A stretch of 64,000 bases of DNA from Burkholderia sp. 9120 (GCF_000745015.1 NZ_JQNA01000002.1:4836001-4900000), one strand, 5' to 3'. Numbered from the stretch's first letter, positions 34,041 through 45,006 are shown. Program-made: numbers and translations. Notes: generated by a model not told the origin, from the sequence alone.

Positions 34041-34832
34041 ATGACCTGGATCGCCGCCCTGCCGATGTATAACGTCACGCCCGCTCTCGCCTTCGAATGG
34101 CGCGAGTGGCTGGCCGACGTGTTGCTGCGGGTCAAGCCCGCCTGCCGCATCGTCGAACCCGACGAAGAATTGCACGGCTTCTGGCGTCGCCCCAACCTGC
34201 TGATCTCGCAGACCTGCGGCTATCCGCTGATGCATGGCTTGCACGAGCAGGTTCAGCTGATCGCCGCGCCGCGTTACGACGCGCCGGGTTGCGAAGGCGC
34301 GGACTATTCGAGCGTGCTGGTGACTCGCGCCGACGCGCCATTCGACACGCTGGCCGCCTGCCGCGGCGCGCGCGCCGCCTACAACCAGGACGACTCGAAT
34401 AGCGGCATGAACGTGTTTCGCCACGCCGTAGCGCCGCTCGCAGACGGCGGCGCATTTTTCAGCGCCGTGGTGCGGACCGGTTCGCATCTCGGTTCGTTGC
34501 GCGCGGTTGCGGAAAATCGCGCGGACATCGCCGCGATCGACTGCGTGACGTTCGCGTTTATCGCCGATGAAATGCCGGAACTCGCGCGGCAAGTGCGCCG
34601 GATCGGCGTGACGGCGCCGTCGCCGGGACTACCGTTGATCGCGTCGAATACGGTGCCGTCGCAGACTATCGAAGCACTGCGCGACGCGCTGAACGACACG
34701 CTGCTCAATCAGCCCGAACGCGTAAAACGCCTGCGTTTGCAGGGCTTTTCCACACTGACGTTCGCCGACTACGCACGCATCGAACAACTCGAAGACGAAG
34801 CGCGCGCCGCCGGTTATCCGCGCCTCGCCTGA
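34041..34832 (+). CDS. PhnD-like phosphate/phosphonate-binding protein without signal peptide
   Basis: This 263-residue protein is a periplasmic-binding-protein fold of the PhnD type: ALPMYNVTPALAFEWREWL at the start, LLISQTCGYPL, YSSVLVTRADAPFDTLA, RAAYNQDDSNSGMNVFRH (ligand loop with Ser-Asn-Ser-Gly) and DIAAIDCVTFAFIADEM. It lacks any signal peptide, so it stays in the cytoplasm. No ABC permease or ATPase is nearby. It is convergent with liuD, where homologues are often found next to leucine-catabolism genes; its ligand is unknown. Confidence 0.85.
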   Translation: MTWIAALPMYNVTPALAFEWREWLADVLLRVKPACRIVEPDEELHGFWRRPNLLISQTCGYPLMHGLHEQVQLIAAPRYDAPGCEGADYSSVLVTRADAPFDTLAACRGARAAYNQDDSNSGMNVFRHAVAPLADGGAFFSAVVRTGSHLGSLRAVAENRADIAAIDCVTFAFIADEMPELARQVRRIGVTAPSPGLPLIASNTVPSQTIEALRDALNDTLLNQPERVKRLRLQGFSTLTFADYARIEQLEDEARAAGYPRLA

Positions 34833-34848
34833 GCATTACCTCTGAGCG

Positions 34849-36873
34849 TTACGCCGACTTCACGTCCAGCACCAGAAGCTGCGCGCCGTCGGCCACCTGA
34901 TCGCCCACCGCATACAACACTTCCGACACCGTTCCCGCGGCCGGCGCGCCGATCGTATGCTCCATCTTCATTGCTTCCATCACGATCAGCGGTGTGCCCT
35001 TCTCCACCACCGTGCCCGGTTCGACCAGCACCGCGATCACCTTGCCCGGCATCGGCGCGGTCAGACGGCCTTCGCCGCCTTCCGCATCCGCGGCATGCGC
35101 GAGCAGGTTCTGCCACTCGAACGCCAGCGTTTCGCCAAGGCAGAACACATGGAACGTATCGCCATCCACGAACACACGGCCGGTTGCCCGCGCGTCGCCG
35201 ATAGTCGCGCGAAACTCATGCTCGCCCGCGCCGGCCGACCAGCTGAAGCCTTCGCGCACGCCGTCGTGTTCCAGCGTTTGCGTCTCGCCGTCGCGGGCGA
35301 ACGTAACGGTGAACGCGCTTTCGTCGTCGAGATTGCGCCAGCCGAGCGTCTGCGTGTAGCCGCTATTCAGCCGCCAATGCGACAACGCATCCCACGGCGA
35401 CGCGCCATGGGCGGTGCCGCCTTCGCGCGTCAGCAGCGCGGCGCAAGCGAGCGCCAGCGCTTCCTTGAACGGCTTCTTCACCGGCGCGAACAACGCATCG
35501 TGATGACGCTCGATCAAGCCGGTATCGAGATCGCCCGTGGCGAATGGCTCGCTCGTGACAATGCGCTGCAGAAACTCGACGTTGGTATGCGGGCCGACCA
35601 CCTCGCACGCATGCAGCGCGCGGCTCATGCGCGCCAGCGCTTCCTCGCGCGTGGCGCCATGCACGATCAGCTTGGCGATCATCGGATCGTAGAACGGCGT
35701 GATGGTGTCGCCTTCGCGCACGCCGCTGTCGATCCGCACCGGTGCCTTGCGTCCCGGCTCGCCCATGCCGATCACGAACTCCACGCCTTCCGGCATGCGC
35801 AGATGCCTGAGCGTACCCGTCGACGGCAAAAAGCCGCGCGCCGGATGTTCCGCGTAGATTCGCGCTTCGATCGCGTGGCCGTCGAGCTTGAGTTGTTCCT
35901 GCGTGAGCGGCAGCGGTTCGTCGCCCGCGACGCGCAGTTGCCATTCCACCAGGTCCTGCCCCGTCACCATTTCGGTCACCGGATGCTCGACCTGCAGGCG
36001 CGTGTTCATTTCCATGAAGTAGAAATCGCCGCTGGCGGTCATGATGAACTCGACCGTGCCCGCGCCGACGTAATTCACCGCGCGCGCCGCGGCCACGGCC
36101 GCCTCGCCCATTTCGCGTTTGATTTCAGCGGACAAACCGGGCGCCGGCGCTTCTTCCAGCACCTTCTGGTGACGCCGTTGCACTGAGCAATCGCGATCGA
36201 ACAGATACACCGCGCCGCCGTGGCGATCCGCGAACACCTGCACTTCCACGTGACGCGGCCGCGTCAGATACTTTTCGATCAGCACGCGATCGTTGCCGAA
36301 GCTGCTCGCGGCCTCGCGCTTGCACGACGCCAATGCCGCCACGAAATCCTCGCTGCGTTCGACCACGCGCATACCCTTGCCGCCGCCGCCGGCGCTCGCC
36401 TTCAGCAGCACCGGGTAGCCGATCGCATCCGCCTCACGGTGCAACAACGGCGGGTCCTGATCGTCGCCGTGATAGCCCGGCACGAGCGGCACGGCCGCTG
36501 CATGCATCAGCGCCTTCGCGGCGGCCTTCGAGCCCATCGCGGCAATCGCCGCGACCGGCGGTCCGATGAAGACGATGCCGGCCGCCTCGCACTGCTGCGC
36601 GAAGTCTTCGTTTTCCGACAGGAAGCCGTAGCCCGGATGCACCGCTTGCGCACCGGTGGCGCGCGCGGCTTCGATAATGCGCTCGACGCGCAGATAGCTT
36701 TCTTTCGCGCTCGATCCGCCGATATGCACCGCCTCATCGCAGGCGGCTACGTGTTTCGCGTCGGCGTCCGCATCGGAATAGACCGCCACGCTCGCGATGC
36801 CGAGCCGCTTGCAGGTCGCGGCGACGCGGCACGCAATCTCGCCGCGGTTGGCTATCAGGATCTTGTTGAACAT
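34849..36873 (-). CDS. liuD: methylcrotonoyl-CoA carboxylase, biotin-containing alpha subunit
   Basis: This 674-residue protein contains a biotin carboxylase domain (FNKILIANRGEIACRV; ATP-grasp GGGGKGMRVV; EMNTRLQVEHPVTEM) and a C-terminal biotin carrier domain with biotinyl Lys in VMEAMKMEHT (about 634). It carboxylates 3-methylcrotonoyl-CoA together with LiuB in leucine degradation. The gene is last in a minus-strand unit liuA-liuB-liuC-liuD, 100 bases from liuC. No HMG-CoA lyase (liuE) is in the window. Confidence 0.95.
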   Translation of the reverse strand: MFNKILIANRGEIACRVAATCKRLGIASVAVYSDADADAKHVAACDEAVHIGGSSAKESYLRVERIIEAARATGAQAVHPGYGFLSENEDFAQQCEAAGIVFIGPPVAAIAAMGSKAAAKALMHAAAVPLVPGYHGDDQDPPLLHREADAIGYPVLLKASAGGGGKGMRVVERSEDFVAALASCKREAASSFGNDRVLIEKYLTRPRHVEVQVFADRHGGAVYLFDRDCSVQRRHQKVLEEAPAPGLSAEIKREMGEAAVAAARAVNYVGAGTVEFIMTASGDFYFMEMNTRLQVEHPVTEMVTGQDLVEWQLRVAGDEPLPLTQEQLKLDGHAIEARIYAEHPARGFLPSTGTLRHLRMPEGVEFVIGMGEPGRKAPVRIDSGVREGDTITPFYDPMIAKLIVHGATREEALARMSRALHACEVVGPHTNVEFLQRIVTSEPFATGDLDTGLIERHHDALFAPVKKPFKEALALACAALLTREGGTAHGASPWDALSHWRLNSGYTQTLGWRNLDDESAFTVTFARDGETQTLEHDGVREGFSWSAGAGEHEFRATIGDARATGRVFVDGDTFHVFCLGETLAFEWQNLLAHAADAEGGEGRLTAPMPGKVIAVLVEPGTVVEKGTPLIVMEAMKMEHTIGAPAAGTVSEVLYAVGDQVADGAQLLVLDVKSA

Positions 36874-36973
36874 GAAATGTCTCGATGAAGTGTGCCGTGG
36901 TTCGGGGCTGTTGTTCTGGTCAGAACCGTGCGGCGCCCTGGAGAAGATGCGGCGCTCACGGGTTCGTGCTGTT

Positions 36974-37759
36974 TCAATCGCGCCAGGACGGCGTGCGTTT
37001 TTCGAGGAACGACGCGACGCCTTCGCGGCCTTCCGCGCCGGCCCGCGTGCGCGCGATGCGCGCCGCCGTGTCTTCGATCAGCGCGTCGTTCAACTCGCGG
37101 CCCGCGATGTCCTGGACGAGCTGCTTGCACGCGCGCACCGCCTGCGGTCCGTTCGCGCAGAGCGTGCCGGCGATCTGCTGCACGGTCGCGTCCAGTTGCT
37201 CCGCGCTCACCGCTTCGCTGACCAGACCGAGGCGCAACGCCGTCGCGCAATCGAACTGCTCGGCGGTCGTGAAGTAGCGCCGCGACGCCTGCTCGCCCAA
37301 CGCGCGAATCACATACGGCGCGATGGTCGCGGGAATCAGGCCGAGACGCGCTTCGGACAGACAGAAACGCGCGCTCTCCACCGCCACCACGATATCGCAC
37401 GCCGAAATCAGGCCCATGCCGCCCGCGTACGCGTCGCCGTTCACACGCGCGATCACCGGCTTGTTGCAGCGATAGATCGACGCCAGCATGTTCGCCAGCA
37501 GCATTGCGTCGGCGCGGTTCTCGTCGTCCGAGTAACCGGCCATTTTCTTCATCCAGTTCAGGTCGGCGCCCGCGCAGAAGGCCTTGCCGTTCGCGGCGAG
37601 CACCACCGCGCGCACGTCGTCGCGCGTGTTCAGCGACGTGAAGGCCGAGGTGATCTCGGCAATCATCGTTTCGTTGAACGCGTTGCGCACGTCCGGGCGA
37701 TTCAGCGTGACCGTGGCGATCTGGGCGGACACTTCAAGCGTCAGCGTTTCGTATTGCAT
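36974..37759 (-). CDS. liuC: methylglutaconyl-CoA hydratase (enoyl-CoA hydratase family)
   Basis: This 261-residue crotonase-fold protein has the oxyanion-hole loop AFCAGADLNWMKKMAG and VNGDAYAGGMGLISACDIVVA, and the catalytic-loop EARLGLIPATIAPYVI. It hydrates 3-methylglutaconyl-CoA to HMG-CoA in leucine degradation; the Asp-Leu-Asn-Trp-Met motif after the oxyanion hole is typical of LiuC. It lies between liuB and liuD on the minus strand. Confidence 0.93.
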   Translation of the reverse strand: MQYETLTLEVSAQIATVTLNRPDVRNAFNETMIAEITSAFTSLNTRDDVRAVVLAANGKAFCAGADLNWMKKMAGYSDDENRADAMLLANMLASIYRCNKPVIARVNGDAYAGGMGLISACDIVVAVESARFCLSEARLGLIPATIAPYVIRALGEQASRRYFTTAEQFDCATALRLGLVSEAVSAEQLDATVQQIAGTLCANGPQAVRACKQLVQDIAGRELNDALIEDTAARIARTRAGAEGREGVASFLEKRTPSWRD

Positions 37760-37801
37760 CGTGGCTCCTGCGCGGGGTTGCGTGACTGTGCTGTGCGCGC
37801 G

Positions 37802-39409
<1,608 letters not shown>

Positions 39410-39449
39410 TGCGAGTCTTCTCCAGTTGCCGCGAAAGATGGGCTAGCGC

Positions 39450-40631
39450 TTACGCCGTCTCGGCAAACAACTCACGGCCAATCAACATGCGGCGGATTTC
39501 GCTCGTGCCCGCGCCGATTTCATAGAGCTTCGCGTCGCGCCACAAACGGCCGACCGGATACTCGTTGATATAGCCGTTGCCGCCGAGAATCTGGATCGCC
39601 TCGCCGGCCATCCACGTGGCTTTTTCAGCGGTGTAGAGAATCACGCCGGCGCAATCCTTGCGCATCTGGCGCACGTGTTCGGCGCCGAGCGTGTCGAGTT
39701 GACGGCCCACCGCGTACAGATACGCGCGGCACGCCTGCAACGTGGTGTACAGATCGGCCACCTTGCCCTGAATCAACTGGAATTCGCCGATGGATTGACC
39801 GAACTGCTTGCGGTCGTGGATATACGGCACGACCGCGTCCATGACCGCGACCATGATGCCGGTCGGGCCGCCCGCGAGCACCGCGCGTTCGTAGTCGAGG
39901 CCGCTCATCAGCACCTTCACGCCGCCGTTGAGCTGACCGAGAATATTTTCTTCCGGCACTTCGACGTTCTCGAACACGAGTTCGCCGGTGTGCGAGCCGC
40001 GCATGCCGAGCTTGTCGAGCTTCTGCGCGACCGAGAAACCCTTCATGCCCTTCTCGACGATAAACGCGGTAATCCCACGCGAATTCGCTTCGGGATCGGT
40101 CTTGGCGTAGACGACCAGCGTGTCGCAATCGGGGCCGTTGGTAATCCACATCTTGGTGCCGTTCAGCACGTAGTGGTCGCCCTTCTTTTCCGCACGCAGC
40201 TTCATGCTGACCACGTCCGAGCCGGCGTTCGGCTCGCTCATGGCGAGTGCGCCGACGTGTTCGCCGGAGACCAGCCTGGGCAGGTATTTCTCTTTTTGCG
40301 CGGTGGTGCCGTTGCGGTGAATCTGGTTGACGCACAGATTCGAATGCGCGCCGTACGACAAACCGACCGACGCCGACGCCCGCGAGATTTCTTCCATTGC
40401 GATCATGTGGGCGGTGTAGCCCATGTTCGCGCCGCCGTATTCTTCCGAGACCGTCATGCCCAGCACGCCCAGATCGCCGAATTTGCGCCACAGGTCCATG
40501 GGAAACTGGTCCGTGCGATCAATTTCCGCTGCGCGCGGAGCGATTTCTTTGGCAGCGAATCCCGCGATGCTGTCACGCAGCATTTCGATTTCTTCGCCGA
40601 GCGGGAATTGCAAACCGGGCAGGTTGCGCAT
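39450..40631 (-). CDS. liuA: isovaleryl-CoA dehydrogenase
   Basis: This 393-residue FAD acyl-CoA dehydrogenase starts [19 protein letters not shown] at ATG 40631, with GGAG 8 bases upstream. The family segments [36 protein letters not shown] and [20 protein letters not shown] are present. It oxidises isovaleryl-CoA to 3-methylcrotonoyl-CoA, passing electrons to ETF. It is first in the liu unit; its promoter region (40632-40945) holds a palindromic operator and is shared with the divergent TetR gene. Confidence 0.96.
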   Translation of the reverse strand: MRNLPGLQFPLGEEIEMLRDSIAGFAAKEIAPRAAEIDRTDQFPMDLWRKFGDLGVLGMTVSEEYGGANMGYTAHMIAMEEISRASASVGLSYGAHSNLCVNQIHRNGTTAQKEKYLPRLVSGEHVGALAMSEPNAGSDVVSMKLRAEKKGDHYVLNGTKMWITNGPDCDTLVVYAKTDPEANSRGITAFIVEKGMKGFSVAQKLDKLGMRGSHTGELVFENVEVPEENILGQLNGGVKVLMSGLDYERAVLAGGPTGIMVAVMDAVVPYIHDRKQFGQSIGEFQLIQGKVADLYTTLQACRAYLYAVGRQLDTLGAEHVRQMRKDCAGVILYTAEKATWMAGEAIQILGGNGYINEYPVGRLWRDAKLYEIGAGTSEIRRMLIGRELFAETA

Positions 40632-40781
40632 TGCGGTGTCTCCAAAGTTCGTTGGCGGCCGGGCAGCCAGGTCAGGCTGCCGGCGGATCCGAGTGCGGAT
40701 CGGCGGACGGCGGCGGCCTTGTGAGCCGCCCCAGTCGTCACGCACGAGGCGCGAAACCTTCAAGCCGCATTTCACGCTAGA

Positions 40782-40797
40782 TTGACGTAAGCGTCAA
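40782..40797. promoter_or_regulatory. palindromic operator in the liu divergent region
   Basis: TTGACGTAAGCGTCAA is a near-perfect inverted repeat (one central mismatch pair) 151 bases upstream of the liuA start and 149 bases upstream of the TetR start. It is the clearest regulator-binding candidate in this 314-base gap. TTGACG itself could also be a -35 element. Confidence 0.6.
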
Positions 40798-40945
40798 TAG
40801 GTATTTTTGAGTGTCACTCAGAAATAATCCAGAGCGCATCCGAAGCGGGCATGGCGTGATAGCATCGGCATAGACAGGCTGATCCGGCCTGCGTTCCGGC
40901 CGTACTTCCGGCCGCTTCCGCCTCCCAAATCTGAACTTGACTCAT

Positions 40946-41668
40946 ATGACGGTTGCCCTTAAGGCCGAGTTACCCGCCTCGCGCCGCCAGCCGGCCGGGC
41001 GCAAGTCGCAGCAGCGCGTGAAGGAGATTCTTCAGGCGGGGCGCGACGTGTTCTCGGAGAAAGGCTACGAGCGCGCCACGACCGCGGAGATCGCGCAACG
41101 CCTCGGCATTTCCGAGGCGACCGTGTTCAGCTACTTTCGCGGCAAGCGCGAGCTGTGCGCGCGGGTGATCGGCGACTGGTACGACGAGATCATCGAGGCG
41201 ATCGAATCCGGCCTGCCGCGCGACGGCAACGTGCGTCAGCAGTTCGCGTTCATCGTGCGTACGCATTTACGGCTGATGCTGGTGAACGGCACCGATCTGT
41301 GCGCGCTGGTGCTGTCCGAAGGGCGCGCGCGGCATCACGAGTTGAGCGAGGCGCTCACCGAGCTGCAGCGCCGCTACACCGCCCCGTTGATGCGCGTCCT
41401 CGCGCAGGGCCAGGAGAGCGGACAGATTCGCGCCGACATGCCGCTGCGCCTGCTGCGCTCGATGGTGTTCGGGCCGATGGAACACGTACTGTGGGACGCC
41501 ACGCTGGCGAACCGGCATATCGACATCGACGCGACCGCCGATCAGTTGATCGACGTGTTGTGGGCCGCGCTCACGCCGCCGGACCTGGCGGTTAGCGCGT
41601 TGCAGCAGTTCCGGGTGGAAGTGGCGGAGGCGAACCGGCGGTTCGAGGCGGCGGCGAAAAAACGCTAA
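40946..41668 (+). CDS. TetR-family regulator, probable controller of the liu operon
   Basis: This 240-residue protein has a Lys/Arg-rich start, then the TetR helix-turn-helix (LQAGRDVFSEKGYERATTAEI, RLGISEATVFSYFRGKRELC) and a variable ligand domain (LRLMLVNGTDLCALVLSEG). It is divergent from liuA and most likely represses the leucine-degradation genes via the palindrome at 40782-40797 (LiuQ-type TetR regulators are known in beta-proteobacteria; which ligand it senses is not shown here). ATG 40946 is chosen over the TTG at 40937. Confidence 0.9.
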   Translation: MTVALKAELPASRRQPAGRKSQQRVKEILQAGRDVFSEKGYERATTAEIAQRLGISEATVFSYFRGKRELCARVIGDWYDEIIEAIESGLPRDGNVRQQFAFIVRTHLRLMLVNGTDLCALVLSEGRARHHELSEALTELQRRYTAPLMRVLAQGQESGQIRADMPLRLLRSMVFGPMEHVLWDATLANRHIDIDATADQLIDVLWAALTPPDLAVSALQQFRVEVAEANRRFEAAAKKR

Positions 41669-41706
41669 TCTACGGCTTCCGAGTTGAAGCCTGAAGGAGC
41701 GTCCAC

Positions 41707-42636
41707 GTGCCTGAAGCAAAACCCGCAAAGCCCGCAACGCCGGCCAAGGCAGCCAAGCCGGCAAAAACTGCTAAACCCGCTAAACCCGCTAAACCCGCAA
41801 GCCCTGCCACGCCCGACAAAGCCGCAAAAGCCTCTAAAACCACCCCGGTCGCCAACATCCGAGTCGGCATCGGCGGCTGGACCTACGCGCCGTGGCGCGG
41901 GCCGTTCTACCCCTCGGATCTCACGCAAAGCCGCGAACTCGACTACGCGAGCCGGCACCTCACGTCGATTGAAATCAACGGCACGTTTTATGGTTTGCAA
42001 AAGCCGTCGAGCTACGAGAAGTGGTATCAGGAAACCCCGGACGATTTCGTTTTTTCGCTCAAAGCCCCGCGTTACGCGACCAATCGCAAAGTACTCGCGG
42101 ACGCCAGCGAAACGATCGAGCGTTTCCTTGCGAGCGGCGTGCTGCTGCTCAAACAGAAACTCGGCCCGATCAACTGGCAATTCGCGACGACCAAGAAGTT
42201 CGATCCCGAAGACTTCGAAGCCTTTCTGAAACTGCTGCCGGCGAGCATTGAAGGACAATCGCTGCGCCACGCCATCGAGGTCCGCAACGACAGCTTCAAG
42301 ACGCCGGAATTCATCGCGCTCGCCCGGCAATACAAAGTCGCCATCGTGCTGGCCGGCGACAGCGATTACCCGCAGATCGCGGACCTGACCGCGCCGTTCG
42401 TGTACGCCCGCATCATGGGCACCACCGACAAACACGCCAAAGGCTACGCCACGAAAACGCTCGACGCCTGGGCCGAACGCGCACGTCAACTTGCTACGGG
42501 CACGACGCCCGACGATCTGGAAACCTCCGCCGAACCACCATCGAAACTCGCCGCCCGCGACGTCTATCTTTACGTGATCAGCGGCTTCAAGGAACGCAAT
42601 CCGGCCGCCGCCATGGCGCTGATCGAACGGCTCTGA
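41707..42636 (+). CDS. DUF72 family protein with a Lys-Pro-Ala repeat N-terminus
   Basis: The conserved domain (about 50-309) is DUF72, a TIM-barrel of unknown function (VGIGGWTYAPWRGPFYP, SIEINGTFYGLQKPSSYEKW, FVYARIMGT). The first roughly 45 residues are a low-complexity basic tail of Lys-Pro-Ala-type repeats encoded by tandem AAACCCGCT units at 41775-41804, similar to histone H1-like tails in this group of bacteria. The GTG start at 41707 has AAGGAG 7 bases upstream, so the tail is translated. The tail may bind nucleic acid. Confidence 0.88.
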   Translation: MPEAKPAKPATPAKAAKPAKTAKPAKPAKPASPATPDKAAKASKTTPVANIRVGIGGWTYAPWRGPFYPSDLTQSRELDYASRHLTSIEINGTFYGLQKPSSYEKWYQETPDDFVFSLKAPRYATNRKVLADASETIERFLASGVLLLKQKLGPINWQFATTKKFDPEDFEAFLKLLPASIEGQSLRHAIEVRNDSFKTPEFIALARQYKVAIVLAGDSDYPQIADLTAPFVYARIMGTTDKHAKGYATKTLDAWAERARQLATGTTPDDLETSAEPPSKLAARDVYLYVISGFKERNPAAAMALIERL

Positions 42637-42737
42637 GCGGGCCTACCCTGGCCCCTACCCTGGCCCCCGCCTTAGCCGCGTCCTCGCCAGCATGCTGGCC
42701 GTCATGCGCGAGTGTCATAATCCCGGCAGCGAATCCG

Positions 42738-42748
42738 CCCCCCCCCCC
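42738..42748 (+). repeat. 11-base poly-C tract upstream of aroG
   Basis: Eleven consecutive C stand 53 bases before the aroG start. Homopolymers of this length are prone to slippage or sequencing error. Confidence 0.8.
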
Positions 42749-42765
42749 ACTCACATACACAGGCC

Positions 42766-42783
42766 GTGAGGCTGTCGCCTCAC
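42766..42783 (+). promoter_or_regulatory. leader hairpin before aroG
   Basis: GTGAGGC (42766-42772) pairs with GCCTCAC (42777-42783) around a 4-base loop, ending 7 bases before the GGGAG ribosome-binding site. It could affect translation or transcript stability. Confidence 0.4.
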
Positions 42784-42801
42784 CCGGTCCGGGAGAATAT
42801 C

Positions 42802-43920
42802 TTGAGCGCCCTCGACAATCCCCTGCACGATCAGGAGGTCGGCTCGGCCGACGCCACCCAGGACACCACGCGAATCGACGACACGCGCATCGGCGCGGTC
42901 CGTCCGCTGATTTCCCCCGCGCTGCTGCAAGACGAATTGCCGGTGCCGCCTTCGGTGCAGACGCTCGTCGAAAAGACCCGCGCGGAAATCGCCGACATTC
43001 TGCATGGCCGCGACGACCGGCTCGTGCTGATCGTCGGTCCGTGTTCGATTCACGACCACGATCAGGCCATCGAATACGCCCGCAAGCTGAAGCACGCCGC
43101 CGAGTCGTACAAGGACGATCTGCTGATCGTGATGCGCGTCTACTTTGAAAAACCGCGCACCACGGTAGGCTGGAAAGGCTATATCAATGACCCGCGTCTG
43201 GACGGCAGCTTCCGCATCAACGAAGGCCTGCGTCTCGCGCGGCAACTGCTGCTCGACATCAACGGTCTCGGCTTGCCGACGGCCACCGAGTTTCTCGATC
43301 TGCTGAGTCCGCAATACATTGCCGATCTGATCGCGTGGGGCGCGATCGGCGCGCGCACGACGGAGAGCCAGAGTCATCGGCAACTCGCTTCGGGCTTAAG
43401 CTGCCCGATCGGTTTCAAGAATGGTACGGACGGCGGCGTGCAGATCGCCGCGGACGCGATCGTCGCCGCGCGCGCGAGCCACGCGTTCATGGGCATGACG
43501 AAAATGGGCATGGCCGCGATCTTCGAAACCCGCGGCAACGACGACGCGCATGTGATCTTGCGCGGCGGCAAGCAGGGACCGAATTACGACAGCGCGTCGG
43601 TGGACGCGACTTGCGTTGCGCTCAAATCAGCCGGCCTGCGCGAGCAGGTGATGATCGACTGTTCGCACGCAAACTCCGGCAAATCGCATTTGCGTCAACT
43701 GGATGTGGTGGAAAATCTGGCGCGACAATTGACGCAGCATGACCGCCGCATTATCGGCGTGATGCTGGAAAGTCATCTGGAAGAAGGCCGTCAGGATCTG
43801 AAAGCCGGGGTGCCGCTGCGTTACGGCGTGTCGATCACGGATGCGTGCGTGAGCTGGACGCAAACCGAACCGGTGCTGGAAACATTGGCCGCCGCCACCC
43901 GCAAGCGTCGCGCGGACTGA
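42802..43920 (+). CDS. aroG: 3-deoxy-7-phosphoheptulonate synthase (DAHP synthase, type I)
   Basis: This 372-residue enzyme condenses phosphoenolpyruvate and erythrose-4-phosphate, the first step of aromatic biosynthesis. Family motifs are LIVGPCSIHDHDQAIEYA, VMRVYFEKPRTTVGWKG, GARTTESQSHRQLASGLS, IGFKNGTDGG, LRGGKQGPNYD and MIDCSHANSGK. The start is TTG 42802, supported by GGGAG 6 bases upstream; an in-frame GTG at 42766 coincides with a hairpin and lacks a ribosome-binding site. Which aromatic amino acid inhibits it cannot be told from sequence by eye. Confidence 0.95.
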   Translation: MSALDNPLHDQEVGSADATQDTTRIDDTRIGAVRPLISPALLQDELPVPPSVQTLVEKTRAEIADILHGRDDRLVLIVGPCSIHDHDQAIEYARKLKHAAESYKDDLLIVMRVYFEKPRTTVGWKGYINDPRLDGSFRINEGLRLARQLLLDINGLGLPTATEFLDLLSPQYIADLIAWGAIGARTTESQSHRQLASGLSCPIGFKNGTDGGVQIAADAIVAARASHAFMGMTKMGMAAIFETRGNDDAHVILRGGKQGPNYDSASVDATCVALKSAGLREQVMIDCSHANSGKSHLRQLDVVENLARQLTQHDRRIIGVMLESHLEEGRQDLKAGVPLRYGVSITDACVSWTQTEPVLETLAAATRKRRAD

Positions 43921-44089
43921 CGACCGGGACTAACAACACGGGCTGACGACAAAAACCCACGCGCCGCACCAGCCACCGATGGTTGATCTCACCGAGGGTT
44001 GGGCAGCGCGTGATTCCTCACGCCCGATGTTTCGCTAGTCACGCGCAAAGACTGCGCGCGCGCAAAACTCCGGCGCGAAGCGCGTTGCA

Positions 44090-44368
44090 TTACGACGCGT
44101 TGACAGCTTCCTTGAAAGCCTTGCCTGCGGTGAACTTCACCGTCTTGGCCGCTGCGATCTGGATCTCAGCGCCCGTCGACGGATTGCGGCCCACGCGAGC
44201 TGCGCGCGCGCCGGTCGAGAAAGAACCGAAACCGACCAGTTGCACCGTATCGCCACCCACCACGGCTTTGGTCACCGCTTCGACGATTGCGTCGATGGTT
44301 TGGCCGGTGGCCGCTTTGCTTTCGCCCGTCGCTGCGGCGACTGCATCAATCAGTTCCTGTTTGTTCAT
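44090..44368 (-). CDS. HU family DNA-binding protein
   Basis: This 92-residue protein is [22 protein letters not shown] at the N-terminus, [21 protein letters not shown] as the DNA-binding arm with the intercalating Pro, and [16 protein letters not shown] at the C-terminus. It compacts nucleoid DNA. GGGAAG precedes ATG 44368. The 350-base gap upstream (44369-44718) contains the promoter and a plus-strand hairpin plus T-tract at 44614-44637. Confidence 0.96.
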   Translation of the reverse strand: MNKQELIDAVAAATGESKAATGQTIDAIVEAVTKAVVGGDTVQLVGFGSFSTGARAARVGRNPSTGAEIQIAAAKTVKFTAGKAFKEAVNAS

Positions 44369-44613
44369 AGCACTTCCCGTATGGTAATCATGGAACCGGC
44401 GCCACATCTGTTGCGCCGGGACCGACACACTAACGCATAGGCGCATATTCGCGCAAACCTTGGGTGTAAGCCTTGTATCACCCGCCCAGCGGCAATTTGA
44501 CGATTTTTTTCGGCAAAGTGCCATAAGAATCGTGCGCTTACGTGATTCTCGCGTCCGGCAAGCGTTAAATCCGAATCACAATCCGTTGCAATTTCAGTGC
44601 TTTAGCGCGACAC

Positions 44614-44637
44614 AAGCCGATGTCGACGGGCTTTTTT
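44614..44637 (+). terminator. possible plus-strand terminator or sRNA end
   Basis: AAGCC (44614-44618) pairs with GGCTT (44629-44633), with a run of T ending at 44637. The stem is short, so it is weak as a terminator. It lies in the HU upstream gap with no plus-strand gene before it. Confidence 0.35.
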
Positions 44638-44718
44638 ACTATGTTATGGTGGATCGCCTGAAACACGGCCAGAACCGGTGGCAGCGCCCGGTAGTAAAGA
44701 ATTCGGGAGAATAAAAAA

Positions 44719-44856
44719 ATGAAATTTCGCCATATTGCAACATCCGCACGGCTCGTCCTGGCGCCCTGCGGGGCCGCTGCGGCCACCGCAAGCGGTTGCG
44801 CGAGCCTCGTTACGGCTACCGGTTCGACGTCGCTGCACTCAATCAATATGCATTAA
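44719..44856 (+). CDS. tiny lipoprotein-like peptide (45 aa)
   Basis: ATG 44719 is preceded by CGGGAGA with 8-base spacing, and the frame runs 45 codons to TAA. The product starts MKFRHIATSARLVLAPCG, then Ala-rich, with SGC at 25-27 as a possible lipobox, and ends in a Ser/Thr/His-rich tail. It resembles small entericidin-like or unknown surface lipopeptides only in layout. Good ribosome-binding site and isolated position support expression; the function is unknown. Confidence 0.5.
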   Translation: MKFRHIATSARLVLAPCGAAAATASGCASLVTATGSTSLHSINMH

Positions 44857-45006
44857 TCGACGGGCGGCACAATTGACATATCGCCCGTTTTCGGCAGGTC
44901 GGAGTTACCGCACCGGATTTATTTCTGCGTTAATCACCCTCAAGCTTGCCCCAGTCCTGCCGATATACAAAGCTGCGTTGGCGGCGCAAACGTTAAAAGG
45001 ACGGGC

